Below, one piece after another: positions 27,977 to 35,416 of a stretch of 64,000 bases of DNA. Every line of letters begins with the position of its first letter. The first letter of the stretch is position 1. Source of the stretch: Acidobacteriota bacterium (GTDB lineage Bacteria; Acidobacteriota; Thermoanaerobaculia; Multivoradales; SZUA-115); assembly GCA_024277255.1 (NCBI GenBank), contig JAJRVQ010000134.1, positions 124,001 to 188,000 of the forward strand. The letters run 5' to 3'. The notes under the pieces are model-generated. The model had not been told where the DNA came from and searched no databases. It saw only the letters and a program-made list of their open reading frames with translations. The position numbers and the translations under genes are program-made.

Positions 27977-29440
27977 CTACGGCAGTTCTCCGCCGACCAC
28001 CCTCTTGAGCAGCATCCCCGACTCGAGCTGTTGGTCGGCCGTCACCCCGTTGATGATCGCCAACTCATCCAGCTCGATGGTCGAGGGCCAGCGGCGATCA
28101 AACTCGCTCAAGGTCATGGCGCGAGGCAGCTCAATCGTCTCCAGTCGGGCGGCGCGGACGTTGAGGTACTTGGGATCGTTCAACGTCTCGAAGGTGCCGG
28201 CCGCCCGGTTGATCGCCTGGTCGTAGTTGGACCAACGATCTTCCCGGCAATATCCCAACAGCTGGAAGACCTGACCACCATAGGCGAAGAAGCCGGCGAT
28301 TCCGCGCAGACCGGGAGGCTTCTTCCCTTCCGCATTGGCCTCGGTCCGAGTTCGGAAGTTGAAGAAGTTGTTGCGCGCCTGGGCGCCCCGTTCGATGTTC
28401 TCCTGGCCAAAGAACTTGGCGGAGGCCGCCGTCGGGTCCTCCTGCTCGGCCAGCTGCAAGACGACGATCGCATCCTGCTCCGGGCTGATCGCGGCCACCG
28501 CCTGGCGCTGGTTGACCGTTTTCCACCCCGCCGGGAAGGTGAGTTTGAAACGCATTTCCGGTTGGTAGAAGACGTTGTCCTTGAAGAAGCCCTGGCGCGG
28601 ATCGGCACCGTACATCAAGTGGTCGACCTTGCCCAGAAACAGGTCGCGATTGATCTCACCTCGATGCGCCTCGGGAGGCATCGCGGCGACCGCTTGCTCG
28701 ATCCGCGCCACCCTGTTTTCCGGTGCCGGGTGGGTCGAGGCCCAACCGGGAACCCTGCCCGCACCTTGTGCCGCGCTGACCCGCCCCAGAGTCCTGAAGA
28801 CGTTGTCCATCTCCGTCGGGTCGTAGCCACCTCGCACCAAGTAGCGCAGCCCCAGATCGTCAGCCTCGCGTTCATGGTCGCGGCTGAATTTGAGGAACAT
28901 CAAACCGAGCCCTTGTTGCGCCAGCTGGCCGAATTGTCGGAATTCAGGACTGGCGATCATGCCGGCGATCATGCCCACTTGCGCCAGCTGCTGCTTGCTC
29001 AGCTGCTCCACCCCGTGACGGCCGGTGACATGGCCGATCTCGTGGCCCAACACCGAGATCAACTCGGCCTCGGAATTCATGTGGCTCAAGATTCCGCGAG
29101 TGATGTAGATGAAACCACCGGGCAGGGCAAAGGCGTTGACGATGGGATCGTCGATCACGGTAAATGCCCAGGGCAGTTGCGGCCGCTCCGATGCCGCGGC
29201 CAGCTTCAGGCCTAGATCGGAAACGTACCTCTGTAGCTCCTCGTCAGGGTAGACCCCCATCTGCGCCTTGATCTGCTGATGAGACTCCTTGCCCATCTGG
29301 ATTTCCTGCGCTTCGCTGATCAGCGTCAGCTGGCGTTTCCCAGTCGCCGGGTTGACCGAGCAGCCGGTCGTCGCGCCAAGCAGGAAGGTGAGACAAGCGG
29401 CCGTCGCCGCACAACGGAAGAAAAAAGATCGGATACTCAC
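27977..29440 (-). CDS. M48-family zinc metalloprotease (BepA/YfgC-like), exported
   Basis: 487 aa from GTG 29440 with GAGGAGGAG upstream. N-terminal signal ending TTGCSVNPATGKRQLTLISE, near a lipobox (TTGC). Zinc motif LGHEIGHVTGRHG (H133) with the downstream glutamate region DHEREADDLGLRYL, both canonical for M48. The NPATGKRQL and THPAPENRVARI motifs are typical of outer-membrane-protein quality-control members such as BepA, giving a probable periplasmic role. The C-terminal ~200 residues (PEMRFKLTFPAGWK, then a TPR-free segment) form an extra domain often seen in this type. It is divergent from the DUF4097-like gene. Confidence 0.9.
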   Translation of the reverse strand: MSIRSFFFRCAATAACLTFLLGATTGCSVNPATGKRQLTLISEAQEIQMGKESHQQIKAQMGVYPDEELQRYVSDLGLKLAAASERPQLPWAFTVIDDPIVNAFALPGGFIYITRGILSHMNSEAELISVLGHEIGHVTGRHGVEQLSKQQLAQVGMIAGMIASPEFRQFGQLAQQGLGLMFLKFSRDHEREADDLGLRYLVRGGYDPTEMDNVFRTLGRVSAAQGAGRVPGWASTHPAPENRVARIEQAVAAMPPEAHRGEINRDLFLGKVDHLMYGADPRQGFFKDNVFYQPEMRFKLTFPAGWKTVNQRQAVAAISPEQDAIVVLQLAEQEDPTAASAKFFGQENIERGAQARNNFFNFRTRTEANAEGKKPPGLRGIAGFFAYGGQVFQLLGYCREDRWSNYDQAINRAAGTFETLNDPKYLNVRAARLETIELPRAMTLSEFDRRWPSTIELDELAIINGVTADQQLESGMLLKRVVGGELP

Positions 29441-29593
29441 CGCGGCTCCTCCTCTGGAAACGGTTAGAACCCTGACAATATCGGACTTGCCCGAATTCCG
29501 GGAGGGCGCGTTCGGGCGAGCGAACCCAAAGCACCTCCAGTCGCGTAGTTATCAGCGGCGCAAGAGAGCACCGAACTGTACCGGAGGTTTCGT

Positions 29594-30226
29594 ATGAGAG
29601 TTCTGTTCAACACCCTGCTCGCACTGGCGATCTGCTCCCCCGTGGCCGCCAGCGAGCCGATCCGAGAAATCGACTCCACCTTCGGCCTCGGCGGCGCTCA
29701 TTCCGTCCAACTCAAGATGCCCGTGGGCGACTTGACCGTTTCAGCCGCCGATGACGATGAGGTGACCCTCCACGTCGAGATTCGCTGTGCGAGGGCCGAA
29801 AGCACAAAGTGCCGCAAGCAGGCCGAGAAGCTGGTGGTCAAGACTCGCAGTCGCCGCGGATGGCTGCACCTCAGCCTCACCGACTACCCCAAGGCCAGCG
29901 GTCGGCTCTCCGTCGATGTCCAGCTGCGCATACCGGCACAGCTCGGTTTCGAAAGCGACATGGGGGTCGGTGACGTGAACATCACCGGCCTCGAATCGAA
30001 TATCGAAGTCGATGTCGGGGTCGGTGACGTCACCATGGAACTCGACTCGGTCCATATCCGTCGCATCGAGCTCGACACCGGGGTCGGCGATGCGCGGCTG
30101 AATCTGGGCGAACGGTGGATCGAAGGCACCGGCTGGGTGGGTTCCGGTCTGGTCTGGCACGGCGAGGGCGAGGGACGGATCGAAGTGGACTGCGGGGTCG
30201 GCGACGCCCTGATCAAGCTCAAGTAA
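29594..30226 (+). CDS. Exported beta-repeat protein (DUF4097/adhesin-like)
   Basis: 210 aa with GGAGG upstream and a short signal peptide (LFNTLLALAICSPVAA). It consists of repeating ~16-residue beta strands, most visibly SDMGVGDVNITGLE, VDVGVGDVTMELD, LDTGVGDARLNLG and VDCGVGDALIKLK. This parallel-beta repetition is typical of DUF4097/GIN-like putative adhesin domains. It is probably periplasmic or surface exposed; no specific ligand can be given. Confidence 0.78.
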   Translation: MRVLFNTLLALAICSPVAASEPIREIDSTFGLGGAHSVQLKMPVGDLTVSAADDDEVTLHVEIRCARAESTKCRKQAEKLVVKTRSRRGWLHLSLTDYPKASGRLSVDVQLRIPAQLGFESDMGVGDVNITGLESNIEVDVGVGDVTMELDSVHIRRIELDTGVGDARLNLGERWIEGTGWVGSGLVWHGEGEGRIEVDCGVGDALIKLK

Positions 30227-30278
30227 ATCACCGCCGGGAGCGCTTGCGGCCAGCCGCCGGTTGCGGGATCATCCGCCG

Positions 30279-31652
30279 ATGGCCGCTCAAGCCCCTAACC
30301 CGGAACCTTTCAACCTCCTGCGCCGCCGTTTCTTTCGCCTCACCTCGCTCAATCTGCTGGCCAACCTGACGGTGCCGCTGACCGGGTTGGTCGACACGGC
30401 GATGCTCGGCCACCTCGACGAGATCCGTTTTCTCGCCGGTGTCGCCCTGGGAGCGGTGATTTTCGAGACCGCCTATTTCACCCTCGGTTTCCTGCGCATG
30501 GCGACAACGGGGATGACGGCGCTGGCGGTGGGAGCCGAAGATCGAGCGGAGATCTACCGAGTGCTCTATCGGACGCTCTTGCTCGCCGGCGGTGCGGGAA
30601 TCCTCCTTGTCGCCGGCCAGGGACTGCTGCAAGAAGGCGGCTTCGCCCTGCTCAGCGGCACGCCGGAGGTCGAGGCCGCCGGGCGCGACTACTTCTCGGC
30701 TCGAATCTGGGGCGCCCCGGCGGCACTGGCCAATCTCGCCTGGATCGGATGGTTTCTCGGCCGCGGTGAAAGCGGCCGCGTGCTGGCCCTCTCGAGCACC
30801 ACCAACCTGGTCAACATCGGCTGCAACTGGTGGTTCATCATGCACCTCGGCTGGGCGGCGCGCGGAGCCGGCTGGGCCACCGCCATCAGCCAGGTCACAG
30901 CACTGGTGCTGGCCTGTTGCTTCTTCGCCCGATCGGGCAAGCCCCACCCATGGCGCTGGCGGGAACTGCTGCACAAGAGACCCTTTCGCAAGCTCCTGGA
31001 ACTCAACCGGGACCTGCTGATCCGCAGCACCCTGCTCTCCGGCTCGATGGCACTCTTCCTCGCCGTGGGCGCGCTCTTCGGCACCACGTTGCTGGCCGCC
31101 AGCTCGATCTTGCAGCGCCTCTTCTATGTCGCCTCCTACCTGATCGACGGCATCGCCTTCGCCGTCGAAAGTCTGGCCGGCCTCCTGCGCGGGCGAGGCG
31201 AGCATCGGCAGCTGAGCCGCCTCTGCCGCCTCGCTCTGCTCACCGGCGTCACCGCGGCCCTCGGCTACCTGGTGGTCCTGCTGGCGGCGCGGCGGCCGAT
31301 TCTCGGCCTGTTGACCTCACACACCGAAGTCACCGAGGCGGCGCTGAGCTACCTGCCATGGCTCGCCCTGCTCCTGCCGCTGGGCGGAATCGCCTTCGTC
31401 TACGACGGCATCTTCCTCGGCCTCGCCGCCGGCCGGCCGCTACGCGGTTCGATGCTCATCTCGGTCCTGCTGGTCTTCCTCCCCCTCACTGCTCTGGCGG
31501 CGTTGTGGGGAAACCTCCACCTCTTGTGGACCGCCTGGGTCGGCTTGCTCTCAGCACGTATTCTGACCCTCCATTACGCCGACCGGCATCATCTTCGTGC
31601 CGCCTTCGGCGTCGTGGTCGACCCCGCAGAGGAGACCGTTGAACATGGCTGA
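30279..31652 (+). CDS. MATE-family efflux transporter, DinF-like
   Basis: 457 aa, about twelve membrane segments in two six-helix halves. N-terminal VPLTGLVDTAMLGHLDEIRF is the MATE TM1 signature (P-x4-D-x2-h-G), and GWATAISQVTALV and SLAGLLRGRG follow at family-like positions. It exports drugs or metabolites by Na+ or H+ antiport. ATG 30279 is chosen; a TTG six codons upstream is possible. It overlaps trmL by eight bases. Confidence 0.88.
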   Translation: MAAQAPNPEPFNLLRRRFFRLTSLNLLANLTVPLTGLVDTAMLGHLDEIRFLAGVALGAVIFETAYFTLGFLRMATTGMTALAVGAEDRAEIYRVLYRTLLLAGGAGILLVAGQGLLQEGGFALLSGTPEVEAAGRDYFSARIWGAPAALANLAWIGWFLGRGESGRVLALSSTTNLVNIGCNWWFIMHLGWAARGAGWATAISQVTALVLACCFFARSGKPHPWRWRELLHKRPFRKLLELNRDLLIRSTLLSGSMALFLAVGALFGTTLLAASSILQRLFYVASYLIDGIAFAVESLAGLLRGRGEHRQLSRLCRLALLTGVTAALGYLVVLLAARRPILGLLTSHTEVTEAALSYLPWLALLLPLGGIAFVYDGIFLGLAAGRPLRGSMLISVLLVFLPLTALAALWGNLHLLWTAWVGLLSARILTLHYADRHHLRAAFGVVVDPAEETVEHG

Positions 31653-32142
31653 GGAGACCACCAAGACTCTCCACGTGGTTCTGGTCGAGCCCGAGATCCA
31701 CTGGAACACCGGTAACGCCGGCCGCAGCTGCCTGGCGGCGGGTGCTCAACTTCACCTGATCGAGCCGTTGGGATTCTCTTTGGACGAAAAGCAGGTGCGC
31801 CGCGCCGGCCTCGACTACTGGCCGCGGGTCAAACCGCAGGTCTGGAAGTCTTGGCGAGATTTTGCGCGCCGGCTACCCCTCTTGGGCGATCCCTTCTTCT
31901 TCTCGGCCGAAGGCGAACGCAGCTACTGGCAGGTCCGCTATCCGGCCAATACCGTCCTCATTTTTGGCCGCGAGAGCACCGGTTTGCCGGCCGACCTGCG
32001 CCGGCGCCACCGGGATCGACTGCTTCACATACCGATGGGCGAGGATCCCCACCTGCGCTCGTTGAACCTCTCGACCAGCGTGGCGTTGGCGCTCTACGAA
32101 GTCAGCCGTCAACGAGAGGCTGACGCCAATCCCTCCGGTTGA
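31645..32142 (+). CDS. trmL: tRNA (cytidine/uridine-2'-O)-methyltransferase TrmL
   Basis: 165 aa SPOUT methyltransferase. LVEPEIHWNTGNAGRSCLAA (motif 1, NTGN-GR), LIEPLGFSLD with RRAGLDYW, LIFGRESTGLP (motif 2) and IPMGEDPHLRSLNLSTSVAL (motif 3 of the knot) are all canonical. It 2'-O-methylates the wobble base of tRNA-Leu isoacceptors. It is coupled to the MATE gene by the overlap, a placement with no obvious functional link. Confidence 0.95.
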   Translation: MAEETTKTLHVVLVEPEIHWNTGNAGRSCLAAGAQLHLIEPLGFSLDEKQVRRAGLDYWPRVKPQVWKSWRDFARRLPLLGDPFFFSAEGERSYWQVRYPANTVLIFGRESTGLPADLRRRHRDRLLHIPMGEDPHLRSLNLSTSVALALYEVSRQREADANPSG

Positions 32143-32166
32143 GTTGTGGTGACGAGCCCAGGGTCG

Positions 32167-32601
32167 TCAAAAGGCTCCCTGCTCGCGAACATTGTCCGGC
32201 AGGCAGGGGCCGAGCTGGCAGTCCACGCCCTGGATGTGCTTGACCAGCCAGTTGGTCAAGGTCTGATAGATCCTCAGCGCGATCTCCCTGGTTCCTCCCC
32301 CTTGGCGATACTCCTCCCGGTAGGCCTTGACCGTCTCGATGAACTTGCCGTGAGCATCTTCGTTGGCCGCGGCAACCGGGCATTGGTAACGGTTCATGCA
32401 CAGCTCTTCACGTTCGAAATGCCACTCCGTGTAGTACTGGAGGAGGTTCAGAATCTCGCCGATCGCGCTGGCGGCCTTGTCCTGCTCGATGGCCTCCGCA
32501 AGCTCGTTAATAATGTCGATCAGGTACTTGTGCTGCACGTCGACCAGTTTCACTCCGGTGTCCAGCGATCCATCCCAAACAATCTTCAGAGACTCACTCA
32601 T
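32167..32601 (-). CDS. Bacteriohemerythrin
   Basis: 144 aa. Di-iron ligands: GVKLVDVQHKYLIDIINEL (His), EWHFEREELCMNRY (H-x3-E), AHGKFIETV (His) and WLVKHIQGVD (His and Asp), in the standard spacing. Such proteins bind O2 for storage, sensing or delivery. It lies just downstream of the roadblock cluster on the same strand, 52 bases from it, and may share its transcript. Confidence 0.93.
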   Translation of the reverse strand: MSESLKIVWDGSLDTGVKLVDVQHKYLIDIINELAEAIEQDKAASAIGEILNLLQYYTEWHFEREELCMNRYQCPVAAANEDAHGKFIETVKAYREEYRQGGGTREIALRIYQTLTNWLVKHIQGVDCQLGPCLPDNVREQGAF

Positions 32602-32653
32602 TCTTAACCCTCGCTATTGATCTTGGTCGTCGTCCAACCTTGGCGCGCGCTGC

Positions 32654-33049
32654 TCACCGTGTGGTATTTGAGGAAACCGATTCGAGATCGAGCAGCAGCT
32701 CACGAGCCAAGGCCAACAGGTGCATGGTGATTGTGGCCGGTGTCGCATGCGCCTCTACGATGGCGACCAGCGTTCCCGCGGCGCTCACCGGAGTGACGAA
32801 AATTTGACGGTCCCGGCCGGTGAACGAAGCCTGGTACATCGAGCCCATCTGGAAGTCTTCCTGGGCGCGCCGGAGCAGTTGCGAGGTGGCGGCACCGAAG
32901 GCAGCCAGGGCCTCGTCGAGCGAACCCGGCCCCAGTGTCGACACCAGCGGCAAGCCGCCGGGGTCGACCAAGGACAGAGCCCGAATCTCCCGTACTCGAA
33001 TAGAGAGCGAGAGTAAGCGGTCCTCCAAGCGCTTGGCTGTTGAAACCAC
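32654..33049 (-). CDS. Roadblock/LC7-like protein 1
   Basis: 131 aa from GTG 33049, four bases after the previous stop. The roadblock fold is suggested by a helix-strand start (EIRALSLVDPGGLPLVSTL), a central helix (SLDEALAAFGAATSQLLRRA), then strands (QIFVTPVSAAGTLVAIVEAH) and a C-terminal helix. Roadblock proteins dimerise and usually regulate small Ras-like GTPases; none is present nearby. Similarity is weaker here than in the next gene. Confidence 0.6.
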   Translation of the reverse strand: MVSTAKRLEDRLLSLSIRVREIRALSLVDPGGLPLVSTLGPGSLDEALAAFGAATSQLLRRAQEDFQMGSMYQASFTGRDRQIFVTPVSAAGTLVAIVEAHATPATITMHLLALARELLLDLESVSSNTTR

Positions 33050-33053
33050 GGAC

Positions 33054-33419
33054 TTAGAAGACTTTGCGCAGCTCGCTGGCGGCCCGCTTCATATCCAGCA
33101 ACACCATGCCGAGCTTGGCGTTCTTGCCGGCAATCGCTTCCAATACGGTCTCTTCGCCGGCCCGCATCAGAACGACATAGCCAAGCTCCCCCTTGACGTA
33201 GACCTGTTCGAGATTCCCGCGCTGGAGTTCTTTGGCCGTGCGTTCGCCCAAAGAGAGTAGGGCTGCAGCCATCGCCGACACGCGATCTTCGTCTGTGTCC
33301 GCCGCCAGCATCGAGGCGACCACCAAGCCGTCCGTGCTGACGATGGCAGCTCCCTCAAGATCGGGTGTATTGGTGACCAATCCCCTCAGAAGCTGCTGAA
33401 TAACATCCGCTCTCGTCAT
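33054..33419 (-). CDS. Roadblock/LC7 domain protein 2
   Basis: 121 aa with the clearest family match: the LVTNTPDLEGAAIVSTDGLV opening, VSAMAAALLSLGERTAKEL helix, YVVLMRAGEETVLEAIAGKNAKLGMVLLDMKRA. It resembles MglB-type GTPase-activating proteins and other LC7 proteins that act as homodimers. It is the middle gene of three consecutive related genes. Confidence 0.8.
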   Translation of the reverse strand: MTRADVIQQLLRGLVTNTPDLEGAAIVSTDGLVVASMLAADTDEDRVSAMAAALLSLGERTAKELQRGNLEQVYVKGELGYVVLMRAGEETVLEAIAGKNAKLGMVLLDMKRAASELRKVF

Positions 33420-33428
33420 CTCATCCTC

Positions 33429-33953
33429 TCATTCTTCGGTTACGAACAGTTCATCTACATCTCGTATCTTGCGTAGCTCCGCGGTCCCCACCTTGCGCCT
33501 CTTCGATCGACCCAGATGTGGATCGGCCGCAAACTGGCGCGTGGCATTCAAGACAAAGCCAAGCTTCGCCTTCCGAGAAGTCACCACCGCCGCAACGACC
33601 GACGGATCAGCCGCCACGCGCACCATCACATGCAGCAGGCGGCTCGAGCGGAAGGTGATCTCGTCGATTCGACGTTCACTCAGCTCGGTCGGTGAGGCCT
33701 CATCCAAGACAGCCTTGATCGTCCGCACGTTGTCGCCTTCAAAGAAGGCCTGTGTGGTGGTTGCCAGAAAGGAGAGGAACTCCTTGGGATGGTTACCCGA
33801 GGTCTCCAGGGCAATGAAGTTCCCTTTACCAAGATCCACCAAACCGCAGGCGACCGTTCCCGGTATCTCCCGCAGCACCTCCGCAATGAGATGGTCGATG
33901 GCTGGCGATGAGGTTCCGATTGTGGGCGCTGCTTCCGGCACTAGTGTCAACAT
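33429..33953 (-). CDS. Roadblock-like protein 3 (longer)
   Basis: 174 aa from ATG 33953, GGGAGG eight bases upstream. IPGTVACGLVDLGKGNFIAL, then a helix, then LLHVMVRVAADPSVVAAVVT and KAKLGFVLNATRQF give the same strand order as the next two genes, but with an N-terminal extension and a basic C-terminus (GRSKRRK). First gene of the cluster, so probably the promoter-proximal one. Likely another LC7-like subunit; no named function. Confidence 0.55.
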   Translation of the reverse strand: MLTLVPEAAPTIGTSSPAIDHLIAEVLREIPGTVACGLVDLGKGNFIALETSGNHPKEFLSFLATTTQAFFEGDNVRTIKAVLDEASPTELSERRIDEITFRSSRLLHVMVRVAADPSVVAAVVTSRKAKLGFVLNATRQFAADPHLGRSKRRKVGTAELRKIRDVDELFVTEE

Positions 33954-34016
33954 TTAGACACCTCCCAAAACAACAAATCAAAGTACACCCCCAACCCCTG
34001 CGACGTCCCTTTGATG

Positions 34017-34022
34017 ATTATA
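34017..34022 (-). promoter_or_regulatory. -10 box for the roadblock cluster
   Basis: On the minus strand the hexamer is a perfect TATAAT about 60 bases upstream of the ATG at 33953. No good -35 match is seen 17 bases away, so an activator or relaxed promoter is possible. Confidence 0.45.
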
Positions 34023-34063
34023 CCTCACTCCAGTCTTACGACATGAGGAGCGAGACTATTCGC

Positions 34064-35416
34064 TCACCGGCGCAACGTCATGACCCGACGGGTGACGGGA
34101 ACAGCCAGCATCGCGGTGACCGCCAGCGCCGCCCACAACAACCAGGTTTCACTCGCCACCGGCCGTCCGAGCAGGCGAGCGACCGCCTTGCCTAGATTGA
34201 GCAGGCCGAGTAGAACGGTGGTGGCCACCACAGCGGCGGTCGCTAAGTTGGACAAGGGTCCGTTGAGCGCCGCTCTGCCCATCAGCCGCCGATCGTTGAC
34301 GGCGAAGAGTAGGAAGAGGGCCGCCACCGGCAGCAAGACGCCGTTGAAGGCTTGCGCCGCGATGATCGCGGGGATGGGTGAGAGCTGAGCGGCTCCGAAT
34401 GCTACGCCCACCAACAAGACGGAAAGCCAGACCGCTCGGTAGCGCCAGGAACGCGAGCCCCAGCGGTCCACTTCGCCATCGTCGCCCTCCTGCCCTCCTC
34501 CCCCTTGCCGCCTACCGGCAAAGAGGCCGCGCGCGGTCAGGGCGGCGGCGAGCGGCGCGGTGACGGCCGAGGAGAGACCGGCGGTGAGCAGGCCGACGGC
34601 AAACAGCGCCCGAGCCCAGCCGCCGAGGCGAGCGGACAGCACCTCGCCCAGAGCCTGGTAGCTGAATCGACCCGCCACCGCGACTCCGACCACCAGCACC
34701 GCCATCGAGATCAGGCCGCCCAAGAGGACCGCCACGCTCAACCCGAACCGTTGGCGGCTGAGAGTTTCCGTGCGATTGTCGCGCGCCAACCCGGAGCCGA
34801 GGAAGAGGTTATAGGGCACCACCGTGGTTCCGATCAGGCCGAGTACCAAGAGGCCACTGCCCGCCGGCGCCCTGGGCACCAACAGGCCACGAAACAGCTC
34901 GCCGAGCGCTGGGGCCAGAAGAAAGGCGGTGACCACGAAAGCCAGCCCCATCACCGCTACCAAAACGCTCAGCGCCAGCGCCACCGTACGCGGCGTACCG
35001 GCGGCGAGTAGGCCCGCCGCCACGACGCCGATCGCCAGCGTCAATCCCCAACTCGGCAGGTCGATCATCAACCCGGCTCCGGCCACGGCGCCGAGCAGAT
35101 TTCCCGCCTCGTAGGCGGCGCAACCGAGGAGAACCGAACCCAGCACAAGGACCATCATCAGGAGGCCACGGCGATCGCCACCAGAGCTACCGGCCGAGCC
35201 CCGGCGCAGCGCGGCCGCCAGATCCAGACCGGAAACCAGTGCCAAGCGAGCGCTCGCTTCCTGCAGAACCAGGCAGGCCAGAGTGGAAAACAGCAGAGCC
35301 CAGAGAAGGGCATAGCGGTGTTCGGCTCCCGCCTTGGCGGCAGTGGTCACCGTGCCCGGCCCGATGAAGGCGGCCGCCAGTACCGACCACAGAGCGACCG
35401 ACAGTAACCGTTTCAC
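34064..35416 (-). CDS. Nramp-like divalent metal transporter homologue, non-canonical
   Basis: 450 aa, about eleven membrane segments. TM1 reads AAFIGPGTVTTAAKAGAEH where typical Nramp proteins carry DPGN, and TM6 reads GLIGTTVVPYNLFLGSG where they carry MPH, so the metal-binding Asp, Asn, Met and His are not all in place. The family identity rests on the IGPG start, VVPYNLFL and overall length. The substrate may not be Mn/Fe. It overlaps the oxoprolinase gene by four bases. Confidence 0.7.
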   Translation of the reverse strand: MKRLLSVALWSVLAAAFIGPGTVTTAAKAGAEHRYALLWALLFSTLACLVLQEASARLALVSGLDLAAALRRGSAGSSGGDRRGLLMMVLVLGSVLLGCAAYEAGNLLGAVAGAGLMIDLPSWGLTLAIGVVAAGLLAAGTPRTVALALSVLVAVMGLAFVVTAFLLAPALGELFRGLLVPRAPAGSGLLVLGLIGTTVVPYNLFLGSGLARDNRTETLSRQRFGLSVAVLLGGLISMAVLVVGVAVAGRFSYQALGEVLSARLGGWARALFAVGLLTAGLSSAVTAPLAAALTARGLFAGRRQGGGGQEGDDGEVDRWGSRSWRYRAVWLSVLLVGVAFGAAQLSPIPAIIAAQAFNGVLLPVAALFLLFAVNDRRLMGRAALNGPLSNLATAAVVATTVLLGLLNLGKAVARLLGRPVASETWLLWAALAVTAMLAVPVTRRVMTLRR

